Source: Nitrososphaerota archaeon (lineage in GTDB: Archaea > Thermoproteota > Nitrososphaeria > Nitrososphaerales > Nitrosopumilaceae). Taken from it: DNA of 64,000 nt. The stretch covers positions 62,001-126,000 of the forward strand of contig JAGWFS010000005.1 in the NCBI GenBank assembly GCA_028867785.1, given 5' to 3'. The notes below the pieces were generated by a model. It saw only the letters and a list, made by a program, of their open reading frames with translations, made no database searches and was not told where the DNA came from. The translations under genes and the position numbers were made by a program. This document shows, piece by piece, positions 16,168 to 24,500 of the stretch (position 1 is its first letter; every line of letters begins with the position of its first letter).

Positions 16168-18086
16168 TATGCCAGACCCGTGCCTGATTCTACTATGTGG
16201 CTATCGCCTGCGGGAAGTGCCCGTATAAAATCGTCAATATTGAATGCCTTGACAACATCCTGGTTTTCTGCAAGCTTTAGAAACTCTATTCTTATTTTCT
16301 TTGCAAGCTCGGTCATATCAATTCCTGATGGTTCTATGATAACATAAAACAAGCATTTTGCCTTCACTGTTGAGGGCGGGCCGCACATGATTGTGTAGTT
16401 GTCATCCTTTTGATACAGGCCTACGGCTAGCTGAAGATTGGATACCTGAACAAAGTTTCTGGTGCCTTCTATTGGAAACGCGCCCTTTGCAAGAAACTGG
16501 CCGGTAGGAGCTGCCATCTTGATCTGGTCTGGTCTTACCCAGTAGGAATTCAGTCCATACAGTCCTTCTCTCCAGGCCCTGCTAAAGCAGACTGTAGCCT
16601 GTGCCACTTCTGTTATGCTTGATGTGACATCCTCACCGTCTTTTAATATAAAAAATGGCGATCCCACTATCTCAGCATGAAAGACCTTGTCGTTTTTTCC
16701 CAAATGTTTTCTTATTACCGAGGAATTGGATGACGCATCACGGCCGCCAATTGCTAAAAGACCGTCTGAAGTAAAAAACCACCTGTATCTTTCGTACCAT
16801 TCCTTCTTTTTCTGTATCGTAAAGACAATGGAATCCTGTGCTATGCTGGCCTGCTTTCTAAACATGGCAAGATTCTTCTCTGTCTTGGTTTTTTCTGCCT
16901 CTATTGTCTCAATTGCTCTTAATTGTCGCTTTGACTCGTTAAACAAGACAGAGGCTATGGCCTGAATTGATGACTGGAGGTTGATCTTTATCTTATCTCC
17001 GTTTACATTTATCATTGGTATCCCATTTTCTTTTATCAGAGATGCATGATCTTGCAACACCGCCGGAATCCTGGAATCCTCAACGGATGTAATCCCAATG
17101 GATGTTGAGCTTGCTAGAGTTCTGGCAGCCTTTGATATGGATTCGGCTCTTTGTTTGACTAGGGATATCGCTTTATTTTGTTCCTCAAGCTTGTGTTCAA
17201 GCTCTGTGATTTTCTGACTCACGGTATCAGTCTGTGATGTCTTTCCCTGTTCTAGCAGGTTTTCAGAAAACAAGGAATCCAGTCCTTCCATAAAACTAGC
17301 TACCTTGCTGGCACTTTTCTGTGAAAAATTTCCAAGAGGTATTGGGTATACATCTGCACCTTTGCCGTCACGGACTACATATGCATCGTGGTTTCCACTT
17401 GTAATTTTTTCAATTATTTCAGTTGTAGACTGGTATATCTTTTCAATCTCTTCATCTGATAACGTATTTCCCAGTCTCTGGGAATCCACTCCGGAAACCC
17501 TCATTATTTCCTCGGCATATTTGGAAGGCAGTCCAAGAGTCCTTCCAATCCACCTCACTGCAGCTGTAGGCGTTGATTTTGCTTCTTCCAGATCCTTTCG
17601 GGTCATCTTGAAAATGTTCAAACCGCTTGATGGCGGGGGCACGTACGTCAGACCGACTCCCAGCTTTCTGTGTCTTACATCAATTGAGTGAAGCAGTGAC
17701 AATATCTTCAATTCCTTGTTGCATAGTATGATGTTGCCATCTCCAAAAAATTCCCCGATCAGAATAAATTCTTGGTTGAAGCCGCTAAACGTGATCTGCA
17801 CTATTCTCTCGTTATCAATCTGCCTGACTTCTGCTATTCTTGCGCGCAAAAGATCATTTCTGAGCCTTTTTACAAGCCTGTTTTCCTCCATCTGGCTTAT
17901 TTTTACACCAGTAATCCAAAACCCAAATGTAGAAAACATGAGTAGCAGGTCAGGCTTTTCGGGATGGTGCAGCTTGAAGAGCAGGCTATTGCGGGTTATA
18001 CCGTAGATATTGCTTACATAGTAATCCTTTGTTTTATTTGATATCTGATTTACTAGGTAGCAAAGCTCTATTCCCGCAAGCGTCAT
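16164..18086 (-). CDS. NFACT-family protein, RqcH/Rqc2/NEMF homologue
   Basis: The 640-residue protein has an N-terminal NFACT-N domain, a helix-hairpin-helix part (about residues 175-230), a long coiled coil near 275-320 with a second near 385-415, and an NFACT-R domain after residue 430 (WFFTSDGLLAIGGRDASSNS). These proteins bind split 60S/50S subunits carrying stalled peptides and can add C-terminal tails. The residues matching the tailing-critical Asp of Rqc2 appear here as Glu (E7, and E93 next to R94 in DNERIV), a conservative change. It heads the operon with a Mut7-C nuclease and AMMECR1. Confidence 0.9.
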   Translation of the reverse strand: MTLAGIELCYLVNQISNKTKDYYVSNIYGITRNSLLFKLHHPEKPDLLLMFSTFGFWITGVKISQMEENRLVKRLRNDLLRARIAEVRQIDNERIVQITFSGFNQEFILIGEFFGDGNIILCNKELKILSLLHSIDVRHRKLGVGLTYVPPPSSGLNIFKMTRKDLEEAKSTPTAAVRWIGRTLGLPSKYAEEIMRVSGVDSQRLGNTLSDEEIEKIYQSTTEIIEKITSGNHDAYVVRDGKGADVYPIPLGNFSQKSASKVASFMEGLDSLFSENLLEQGKTSQTDTVSQKITELEHKLEEQNKAISLVKQRAESISKAARTLASSTSIGITSVEDSRIPAVLQDHASLIKENGIPMINVNGDKIKINLQSSIQAIASVLFNESKRQLRAIETIEAEKTKTEKNLAMFRKQASIAQDSIVFTIQKKKEWYERYRWFFTSDGLLAIGGRDASSNSSVIRKHLGKNDKVFHAEIVGSPFFILKDGEDVTSSITEVAQATVCFSRAWREGLYGLNSYWVRPDQIKMAAPTGQFLAKGAFPIEGTRNFVQVSNLQLAVGLYQKDDNYTIMCGPPSTVKAKCLFYVIIEPSGIDMTELAKKIRIEFLKLAENQDVVKAFNIDDFIRALPAGDSHIVESGTGLAY

Positions 18087-18184
18087 AATGAATCATTATT
18101 ATTCTAAAATTATACTCTTGCTATTTTGGGGGTTTTAACCAAACATTTTAAACCAGAATCAACTGAGTGAGCTTGAAAATTTAA

Positions 18185-18607
18185 TTGGTAAGACACCCAA
18201 AGAAAAAAGACGATAACAAAGAGCCGGAACCAAGCGAGAATCCTGCAAAGGACATGCCTCCGGAGGAACCACGAGTAACGGAGACTGACGAGTCAAGGAT
18301 CAGGCATGGACTTAACAAGGTATTCTGGCTGCGTGTTGGTCTGGGGATATCAGCTGGAATCATTTCTGCCATATTTGGAAGTCCTCTGGAAGTAAGCCAG
18401 AGAACGTTTATCGGATTTGGAATGATGATTGTGTTATTCATAGTTTCATATGGTATTGCCAAGTCTTTCCGGGTCCCGCTGTTGCCATCAGACAAACGAA
18501 AGCTTGTCACTACTGGGATTGGAAGTTATTTCCTGATGTTCCTGTTTAGCTGGATCTTGATAAATACCGTCATCCACTCGGACGTCAGTTCTATCTTGGT
18601 ACACTAG
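18185..18607 (+). CDS. Small three-helix membrane protein, unknown
   Basis: From a TTG start, 140 residues comprise a charged proline/glutamate-rich N-terminal tail of about 45 residues and three hydrophobic helices (VFWLRVGLGISAGIISAIFG, FIGFGMMIVLFIVSYGIAKS and a third near residue 118). The size and tail-plus-three-helix form recall EMC6-like or protein-insertion accessory proteins, but no motif proves this. It is divergent from the NFACT gene, sharing a promoter region at 18087-18184, and upstream of cbiT. Confidence 0.55.
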   Translation: MVRHPKKKDDNKEPEPSENPAKDMPPEEPRVTETDESRIRHGLNKVFWLRVGLGISAGIISAIFGSPLEVSQRTFIGFGMMIVLFIVSYGIAKSFRVPLLPSDKRKLVTTGIGSYFLMFLFSWILINTVIHSDVSSILVH

Positions 18608-18646
18608 ACAGCACTAAAATAGCAAATAGAATTTCATACACGATAG

Positions 18647-19237
18647 ATGTGGAAACACAAAACCCCTGGAATTCCAGACGAATTGTTTGAGAGAGTAGAG
18701 GAAGTACCAATTACAAAAGAAGAGGCACGGGTAGTTCAAATCAGCAAGGGCAGGTTATGTGAAGGCCAGATAGCATATGATATTGGATGTGGAAGCGGAT
18801 CCGTATCGGTAGAAGCTGCCTATCAAATAGGAGCATCAGGAAAAATTTTTGCAATTGATATTGACCCAAAGGCAGTGGAACTGACCAAGAAAAACCTAAA
18901 CAAGTTTGGGATTTCAAACGTCACAGTTATTCTGGGAAATGCGCTGGAAAAAATTTCAGAACTCCCTCCAGCTAATGTCATATTCATAGGAGGAACAGGA
19001 GGGGAAACATCCGAGATACTAAAACTCTGTGAGGATAAACTAAAGCAGGGAGGGCGTATAGTGATAGGAACCATCCTGATTGAGACTCTATATTCAGTAC
19101 TTTCAACCATGGAAAAACTTGCATTTTCACCTCTTGACATAACCCAGATTACGATATCCAAGAGCCGCAAGACATCCACCGGTACGATGATGCTTGCAAG
19201 AAATCCGGTCACCATAATTTCCGCAACAAAAATCTAA
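18647..19237 (+). CDS. cbiT: Cobalt-precorrin-6B C15-methyltransferase (decarboxylating)
   Basis: The 196-residue class I SAM methyltransferase has the glycine-rich SAM loop YDIGCGSGSVSVEA at residues 44-57 and the acidic AIDIDPKAVE after it. CbiT methylates C15 and decarboxylates the acetate chain in anaerobic cobalamin synthesis. Its CbiE partner is not adjacent and was not seen in the window. It opens a three-gene cluster with cbiL and cbiF. Confidence 0.9.
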   Translation: MWKHKTPGIPDELFERVEEVPITKEEARVVQISKGRLCEGQIAYDIGCGSGSVSVEAAYQIGASGKIFAIDIDPKAVELTKKNLNKFGISNVTVILGNALEKISELPPANVIFIGGTGGETSEILKLCEDKLKQGGRIVIGTILIETLYSVLSTMEKLAFSPLDITQITISKSRKTSTGTMMLARNPVTIISATKI

Positions 19238-19269
19238 CTTTTAATTAGGTGCTGCTGGATTTTCCTCAA

Positions 19270-19992
19270 ATGGCAGAATTAACATGCGTAGGATGTGGCC
19301 CAGGCGATCCGGATCTTCTTACCGTAAAGGCGGTAAAGGCAATTCAAAATGCCGATGTCATAATGTGTCCAACTTCTCGAGAAGGCAAGGAAAGCATAGC
19401 CTATTCCATAGTGTCATCACTAGTAAACAATTCTAAAAAACCCGATGTTGAAAACTTGGTATTTCCAATGGTAAAAGACAGGGAGACCCTGGAAAACACC
19501 TGGGAGACCAACGCACGCCTGATAGCAGACAAGGTAAAAGACGGAAAAAATGTTGTGTATCTTACAGTGGGAGATCCGTCACTATACAGTACATGGATCT
19601 ACCTGCAGCGAGAACTCCAGTCAAAGTATCCTGAGATCAAGATAACAGTAATTCCTGGTATAGTATCCATGTTTGCGTTTGCCTCAAAGATAGGAATTAG
19701 CATTGCAGAAGGCGACCAGACAGTTGCAGTAATACCTGCATGCTATGATCTTTCTAGGGTAAAAGAGACTGCAAAGAACTGTGATACCATGATATTTCTA
19801 AAGGATGGAAGGTATTTTGATCAGGTTATTACTCTGCTCAGAGAGGCCGGATTTCCTGACAGCTCACTTTTTGCCATAGCCCAGGACGTGGGAACAAACG
19901 AAGAGATTGTCAAGAAGCTAACGCTTGGCGAAGTTACAAAGGATACCCTGACCAGCAAGTACTTTTCAATCATGGTGGTCAAGCGTGCGTAA
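19270..19992 (+). CDS. cbiL: Cobalt-precorrin-2 C20-methyltransferase
   Basis: The product of about 240 residues starts MAELTCVGCGPGDPDLLTVKA, the standard N-terminal SAM-binding motif of corrin methyltransferases, followed by VYLTVGDPSLYSTW and IPGIVSMFAFASKIG, which match CbiL/CobI. It adds the C20 methyl group to the precorrin-2/cobalt-factor II level intermediate. A GTG seven codons upstream (19249) is an alternative start, but the ATG gives the usual family N-terminus. Its stop overlaps the cbiF start by eight bases. Confidence 0.9.
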   Translation: MAELTCVGCGPGDPDLLTVKAVKAIQNADVIMCPTSREGKESIAYSIVSSLVNNSKKPDVENLVFPMVKDRETLENTWETNARLIADKVKDGKNVVYLTVGDPSLYSTWIYLQRELQSKYPEIKITVIPGIVSMFAFASKIGISIAEGDQTVAVIPACYDLSRVKETAKNCDTMIFLKDGRYFDQVITLLREAGFPDSSLFAIAQDVGTNEEIVKKLTLGEVTKDTLTSKYFSIMVVKRA

Positions 19993-20752
19993 GGTATACT
20001 TTGTAGGCTGCGGTCCAGGCGACCCGGAATTAATCACTGTCAAGGCAAAGAAACTGATTCAGAAAGCAGATGTTGTAGTATACTCGGGATCACTGATTCC
20101 TCCTGCCATAATAAAGATGTGCAAAAAGGCGAAACTGTATGATGCGGCAAAACTGGTAAGGGAAGAAATCTTTAAAATTTTACGCGATGGTGCACTGGAA
20201 GGAAAATTGGTCGTACGATTACACGATGGGGACCCTTCTATCTACGGTGCAATCAGGGAACAAACCGACAACCTCAGAAAAGACGGGGTACAGTTTGAGG
20301 TGGTGCCCGGGATAACCTCATTTCTTGCATCTGCTGCCGCGCTTGGCTGTGAACTTACATTGCCAGGCGTAACTCAAACCATCATTGTAACAAGGGCGGA
20401 GTCAAGAACCAAGGTTCCAACAAGAGAAAAAATCTCAGAGCTTGCAAAACACAAGGCCACCATGATATTCTATCTCAGCGTACACTTGGTATCTGACATT
20501 GTAAAGGAGGCTGTCAAGGGAGGATATCCAAAATCTACTCCAGCAGCTGCTGTCTATAGGGCAAGCTGGGAGGATGAAAAAATCATAACGGGGACACTTG
20601 AAAATATTGCGAAAAAAATTAGAGATGAAAAAATCACAAAAACTACAATTATAATCATTGGTGACATAGTAAATCCAAAACACTATGAATATTCCAGACT
20701 ATATGACAAAACCTTCAGCCATGGATATAGAAAAGCCAAAGCCATATCATAA
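19985..20752 (+). CDS. cbiF: Cobalt-precorrin-4 C11-methyltransferase
   Basis: The 255-residue protein from a GTG start reads MRKVYFVGCGPGDPELITVK, then VVRLHDGDPSIYGAI and VVPGITSFLASAAALG, all characteristic of CbiF/CobM. It methylates C11 in the anaerobic cobalamin route. It overlaps cbiL by eight bases and converges with the racemase-like gene, overlapping it by six bases. CbiH (C17 methylation) and CbiJ are not seen in either cobalamin block. Confidence 0.92.
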   Translation: MRKVYFVGCGPGDPELITVKAKKLIQKADVVVYSGSLIPPAIIKMCKKAKLYDAAKLVREEIFKILRDGALEGKLVVRLHDGDPSIYGAIREQTDNLRKDGVQFEVVPGITSFLASAAALGCELTLPGVTQTIIVTRAESRTKVPTREKISELAKHKATMIFYLSVHLVSDIVKEAVKGGYPKSTPAAAVYRASWEDEKIITGTLENIAKKIRDEKITKTTIIIIGDIVNPKHYEYSRLYDKTFSHGYRKAKAIS

Positions 20753-21502
20753 CTGCAATACCTTGTTCCTGATTCCTATTTTTTGAAGCTTTCTCTGAAG
20801 ATCTTTGGCATTGCCCGATGCAAAAATCTCTAGCTTGTGTCTTTTTGATTTTTTATTCTTCAAAAATATGGCAACTCTGTCGGCCACAGAATCCGCCGGA
20901 TCAAGAAATGTCACATTGGGGAAAACTTCCTTTAATATCGGCAAAAGAAACGGAAGATGTGTACTGGATAAAGTAGCTACATCTACTTTCCTTTCTTGTA
21001 TTGGCTGCAATATGGCACTAATCCTTTTTCTGCAAAATTCTTTTTCAGAAATAAACTTGCCAGATTCTACAAGATCTACAAGCGGTGACACATCAATTGT
21101 GATTACCTTGATTTTTTTGTGAACCTGACATCTGATATAATCTTGTAATTTCCTACTTTTTACAACCGATCTGGTGGCAAGTACGGCTATTGTCCCTGTA
21201 GCGGTTTTTTTTGCAGCGTCTTTTAATGGAGGATAAACTCCTATGATTTTTGAATGTCTTTCTGGATCTATTAAAAGTGATGGCGTATTTGAAGCAACCA
21301 CTATCAAATCTGGACTAAAATTTTCTTCCAACTTTCTAACAGTTGACCTGATGACTTTCTTCAATTCTCTAGCTGACTTTGTACCGTATGGAAAGCTGTC
21401 CTGGTCTGCAAAATAGACTATCTCTGTCCTGATTTTTTTTTGAATTGGTTTTATTATGGAAATAGATCCAAGGCCAGAATCAAAGACTGCTATTCTTGCC
21501 AT
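20747..21502 (-). CDS. Glutamate racemase-fold protein lacking both catalytic cysteines
   Basis: The 251-residue protein keeps the Asp/Glu racemase fold markers: N-terminal AVFDSGLGSISI, the FADQDSFPYG segment and two active-site loops. But the first catalytic Cys (ACNT in MurI) is Ser71 in VVASNTPS, and the second (GCTH) is Ser180 in LSSTHLP. Both cysteines are required for racemisation in the characterised family, so ordinary glutamate racemase activity is unlikely. Thaumarchaeota lack peptidoglycan, so a different substrate or a binding role fits better. It is convergent with the cobalamin cluster. Confidence 0.8.
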   Translation of the reverse strand: MARIAVFDSGLGSISIIKPIQKKIRTEIVYFADQDSFPYGTKSARELKKVIRSTVRKLEENFSPDLIVVASNTPSLLIDPERHSKIIGVYPPLKDAAKKTATGTIAVLATRSVVKSRKLQDYIRCQVHKKIKVITIDVSPLVDLVESGKFISEKEFCRKRISAILQPIQERKVDVATLSSTHLPFLLPILKEVFPNVTFLDPADSVADRVAIFLKNKKSKRHKLEIFASGNAKDLQRKLQKIGIRNKVLQL

Positions 21503-21607
21503 ATTTTCAAACCAATTATGGCAAATTTATCTTTGTTAGCTAAATTTAGCCTAAAGTTGACGATAATATACACCGGCAATTAAGAACTAACTTTAAAACT
21601 AGCCATC

Positions 21608-22249
21608 ATGACCGGCTTCGATAAGACCTGGACTCGTCCCGAGTCTGCAGGTTTAACCGAAAAATTACGTGAAACTGTAAAACCACAGGGAGCACTCAAA
21701 CCCAGAATTGAGGGCGCTGTGAACAAGTTACAGGGTCAGATATCGAAGATGGATTCTATGCTGACAAAGCTGAGACAAAGAGATGAACAGCTTTTCAAGC
21801 GAATCGTAGCCGCTATGCAGCAACACGATGCAAGCACAAGCAGGGTTCTGTCAAACGAACTAGCTGAGATACGAAAGGTCACAAAGATGCTAGGAAATGC
21901 CCGAATGGCACTAGAGCAGGTACAGTTGCGTCTAACAACAATACACGACCTAGGAGACGCAATGGTAGCAATTGCTCCTGCAATGTCAACCATGAAGGGA
22001 CTCAAATCATCCCTTGGAAGATTCATGCCAGAGGCAGATTCAGAGCTGAATGCAATGACCCAGACACTCAACGGACTAATGATGGACTCGCTGGCAGGTG
22101 GAGACTTTAATGTTGATTCGGATGTCTCAAACGAAGAAACAGACAAGATACTTCAGGAAGCATCGGCAGTTGCAGAACAGCAGATTGGTGACAGATTCCC
22201 ATCAGTTCCATCACCCTCCGGCGTATCGTCACAATCAACATACGAGTAG
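21608..22249 (+). CDS. cdvB: CdvB-type ESCRT-III cell division protein
   Basis: The 213-residue protein is a basic N-terminal helix hairpin (LKPRIEGAVNKLQGQISKMD ... LRQRDEQLFKRIV) followed by acidic helices, as in Snf7/ESCRT-III proteins. CdvB proteins form the constricting filaments in Crenarchaeota and Thaumarchaeota division. The C-terminal tail is proline/serine rich (FPSVPSPSGVSS), and I see no clear winged helix, so it may be one of the shorter CdvB paralogues rather than the CdvA-binding one. CdvA and CdvC are not in the window. Confidence 0.88.
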   Translation: MTGFDKTWTRPESAGLTEKLRETVKPQGALKPRIEGAVNKLQGQISKMDSMLTKLRQRDEQLFKRIVAAMQQHDASTSRVLSNELAEIRKVTKMLGNARMALEQVQLRLTTIHDLGDAMVAIAPAMSTMKGLKSSLGRFMPEADSELNAMTQTLNGLMMDSLAGGDFNVDSDVSNEETDKILQEASAVAEQQIGDRFPSVPSPSGVSSQSTYE

Positions 22250-22357
22250 GGGAAGCTCGGATGGGGAGACTGGCGAGAACGTCTCTTTTTTAGATTCTTT
22301 AACTGACAGAAGAAATATTTTTTCACAGGTACGCATCAACAAGAGGTACTGCCAGCA

Positions 22358-23050
22358 TCATAAAGTGGTGTCTAGAATCTGTCTTGCATGTGAAAATATC
22401 CCGAACCATTGATCCCATGTCAGCCTGCCTGTCTGGGTATTCTGTCTGCTTGGGTGGTAAGAACATATGATGATAAAACTTTCATGCACAAAGTATCCGC
22501 CATGGGAGAACTTGGCACCTTTGATATGCAATAGTTTGCAGCAAGAATCAAAAGCAATCCTGCCAAGACATATTATTACCCTGACATTTTTCAGCAGACG
22601 TAATTCTTCTTTTAGATAGACGGAGCAGTTTTCAAGCTCCTCTTTCAGGGGCTTGTTTTCTGGGGGTGCACAGCGTGCCGAAGCAGTAACATAGGCATTA
22701 ACCAAGGCAAAACCATCGCCAATTCTCTGGCTTGTGGGCTTGGTGGAAAAACCATTCTCATAAAGGGCCTTTGCAAGCCAGTCGCCAGAACTATCTCCAG
22801 TAAACATCCTTCCGGTTCGATTTCCTCCATGCGCTGCCGGTGCAAGTCCCAGTATAAGCAGCTCCGCCCTGACATCTCCAAACCCTGGCAGGGGTCTACC
22901 CCAATACCTTTCATCATAAAATCTCCTGACCTTTTCCTTTGCAACCTGCTTTATATATGAGACAAGGCGTGGGCATCGCCTGCATCCTATTATCCTCGTC
23001 CCGAGTATCTCAAGAGGTGACATTAAGGTTCCATTAGATCTGCACACCAT
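22358..23050 (-). CDS. Uracil-DNA glycosylase, family 5 (UDGb)
   Basis: The 230-residue protein removes uracil and related bases from DNA. Motif A reads GLAPAAHGGNRTGRMFTGD, which lacks the Asp or Glu of other UDG families and is the family 5 hallmark. The C-terminal motif SYHPSRQNTQTGRLTW is also typical. Cysteines near the N-terminus (CRRCPRL) and later (ASARCAPPE, LENCSVY) supply the Fe-S cluster. An ATG at 23023 (MSPLEILG) is a likely alternative start. The gene is convergent with cdvB. Confidence 0.92.
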   Translation of the reverse strand: MVCRSNGTLMSPLEILGTRIIGCRRCPRLVSYIKQVAKEKVRRFYDERYWGRPLPGFGDVRAELLILGLAPAAHGGNRTGRMFTGDSSGDWLAKALYENGFSTKPTSQRIGDGFALVNAYVTASARCAPPENKPLKEELENCSVYLKEELRLLKNVRVIICLGRIAFDSCCKLLHIKGAKFSHGGYFVHESFIIICSYHPSRQNTQTGRLTWDQWFGIFSHARQILDTTL

Positions 23051-23357
23051 CTAAATCTTGTAATGTGAATTGTAACTACCAGAACAAGGTTCCATTCTGG
23101 AACTTGCCTGTTGCTTGAACAATCCAAAAGAACGGAGAAAAATATTCCACATCTTTGTCATATTGAATGTTCCTGCAGCACAATTGAAGGCAGCGCTGTA
23201 TAATACATTCACCGGCATGTAACGTAGGACAACCACTGTAGTGGCACCATCAATCTATAATCCTGCCAACAGTGCACAGTGTTAGTTAAAAAATCCAAAA
23301 CCATTACAATTCAGAGCACTAGGCAATGAAAATATATCTCTGGGATAATGAATCTGC
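23051..23357. other. Intergenic stretch without a supported gene
   Basis: About 300 bases between the glycosylase gene and the small membrane protein gene. A 61-codon minus-strand frame exists at 23051-23236 but its product has no recognisable composition or motif. The last 60 bases before 23358 are AT-rich and include AAATATAT (23331-23339), placed like a TATA box for the downstream gene. Confidence 0.4.
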
Positions 23358-23519
23358 ATGAAAAGAAACCTGTTGTCAATTGGAATCATCACGGGTGTTG
23401 TAATCGCCTCCATCTTCTTTTTCTACATGCTTGGTGTAATTCAGCCTCACATCACATCAGAACCACATCACTTCGTGGCTTATGCAAATGATACAGTTTC
23501 CCCCTCGGATAAACCATGA
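23358..23519 (+). CDS. Small single-pass membrane or exported protein, 53 residues
   Basis: An ATG at 23358 opens a 53-residue frame with a basic start (MKRN), a hydrophobic helix (LLSIGIITGVVIASIFFFYM) and an outer tail with several histidines (QPHITSEPHHFVAYAND). The helix could be an uncleaved signal anchor. The histidine-rich tail might bind metal. Function unknown; the TATA-like element upstream and the N-terminal charge pattern support it as real. Confidence 0.55.
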   Translation: MKRNLLSIGIITGVVIASIFFFYMLGVIQPHITSEPHHFVAYANDTVSPSDKP

Positions 23520-23641
23520 TTTGACAGTATGCGAGAATTTCTGATCCAATTCGCCATTTCGTGGCAACATGATAACATAAATCATAAATAGATTTTTAAC
23601 AACTAAACTTAACGACGAATAAAAAATCTCTGATCATACTG

Positions 23642-24439
23642 GTGCAAAGCGGGGTAATATTATGCATCTCGATATTCTTGCTTCTGCCAGCTGTATTTCA
23701 TTACAACATGGACACAAAGATCCCACTCTCAGGTTTATCAGACGCCCCAATTCCCCTTGATCTAGTCACAGTAACAGTTCATGACAAATCCGGCAATTTG
23801 AAACACGAAGAACAAGGTCACAACATTATCACAGGAGCAGGTGCCATTTGGTTCTGTATACAACAAAACAGATGTTCGACTCAGATGCCACATCCAACCT
23901 CGGTGGGTAACGTTGCTACACCTACATGGTGGGTACAGTTTATTAGCGGAACTGCAAATAGTAATGAACCTACAGGCTCAGATTGCACCTCTCCATCAGG
24001 AGGCGGTGATTTGAAAGGCATAACTACTGGCAGTCTCAACACATTAAGATGCGTAACCCAATTCGGTTCATCATCAGCGCAATATCAGTCGACGGGCTCC
24101 ATAATTTCAGTGTCTCTTACTAGCGGGACAGCACAACTAAGAACAACTACTGGAAATGTTGACACTACTAACAATTTTGCACAAACTACTGCCGCAACGG
24201 TCTGCTCCGTGGTTAATGATGGAACGGCCCCTTCATCAAGCACTTGTCAGTTCTCAGACAGCACACAAACGTTTACAAATCAAAGCGGTAGTGCCATAAC
24301 CGTCAACGGATTGGCATTGGCAAGCGGTACAACGTCGAACTCTGTTGCAGGTCCGTTAATAATAGCAGAAGCCACCATAACTCCAGTAACACTACAACCG
24401 GGAGATACCATAAGCGTAACATGGACAGTGGTGGTTTAA
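23642..24439 (+). CDS. Exported, Ser/Thr-rich surface protein
   Basis: From a GTG start, 265 residues begin with a hydrophobic signal segment (GVILCISIFLLLPAVFHYNM). The mature part is rich in Ser, Thr, Gly and Asn with several cysteines (CIQQNRC, CTSPSGGG) that may form disulfides outside the cell, and it ends in a beta-rich stretch finishing DTISVTWTVVV. The composition resembles adhesin or virion-fibre type proteins rather than enzymes. The next gene also encodes an exported repeat protein. Confidence 0.55.
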   Translation: MQSGVILCISIFLLLPAVFHYNMDTKIPLSGLSDAPIPLDLVTVTVHDKSGNLKHEEQGHNIITGAGAIWFCIQQNRCSTQMPHPTSVGNVATPTWWVQFISGTANSNEPTGSDCTSPSGGGDLKGITTGSLNTLRCVTQFGSSSAQYQSTGSIISVSLTSGTAQLRTTTGNVDTTNNFAQTTAATVCSVVNDGTAPSSSTCQFSDSTQTFTNQSGSAITVNGLALASGTTSNSVAGPLIIAEATITPVTLQPGDTISVTWTVVV

Positions 24440-24500
24440 GTACGACATGGAATCACGGTCATAAACATGCACCAAAATTAATTTTGGAATCATTTCATGA

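Noticed and set aside
22248-22412. A possible tiny zinc-type tail (YCQHH ... CLACENIPNH) downstream of cdvB
   Set aside because: No ATG, GTG or TTG opens it after the cdvB stop, and its last 55 bases lie opposite the end of the uracil-DNA glycosylase gene.
23051-23236. Minus-strand frame of 61 codons
   Set aside because: No motif, poor start context and unusual cysteine and methionine content; likely chance.
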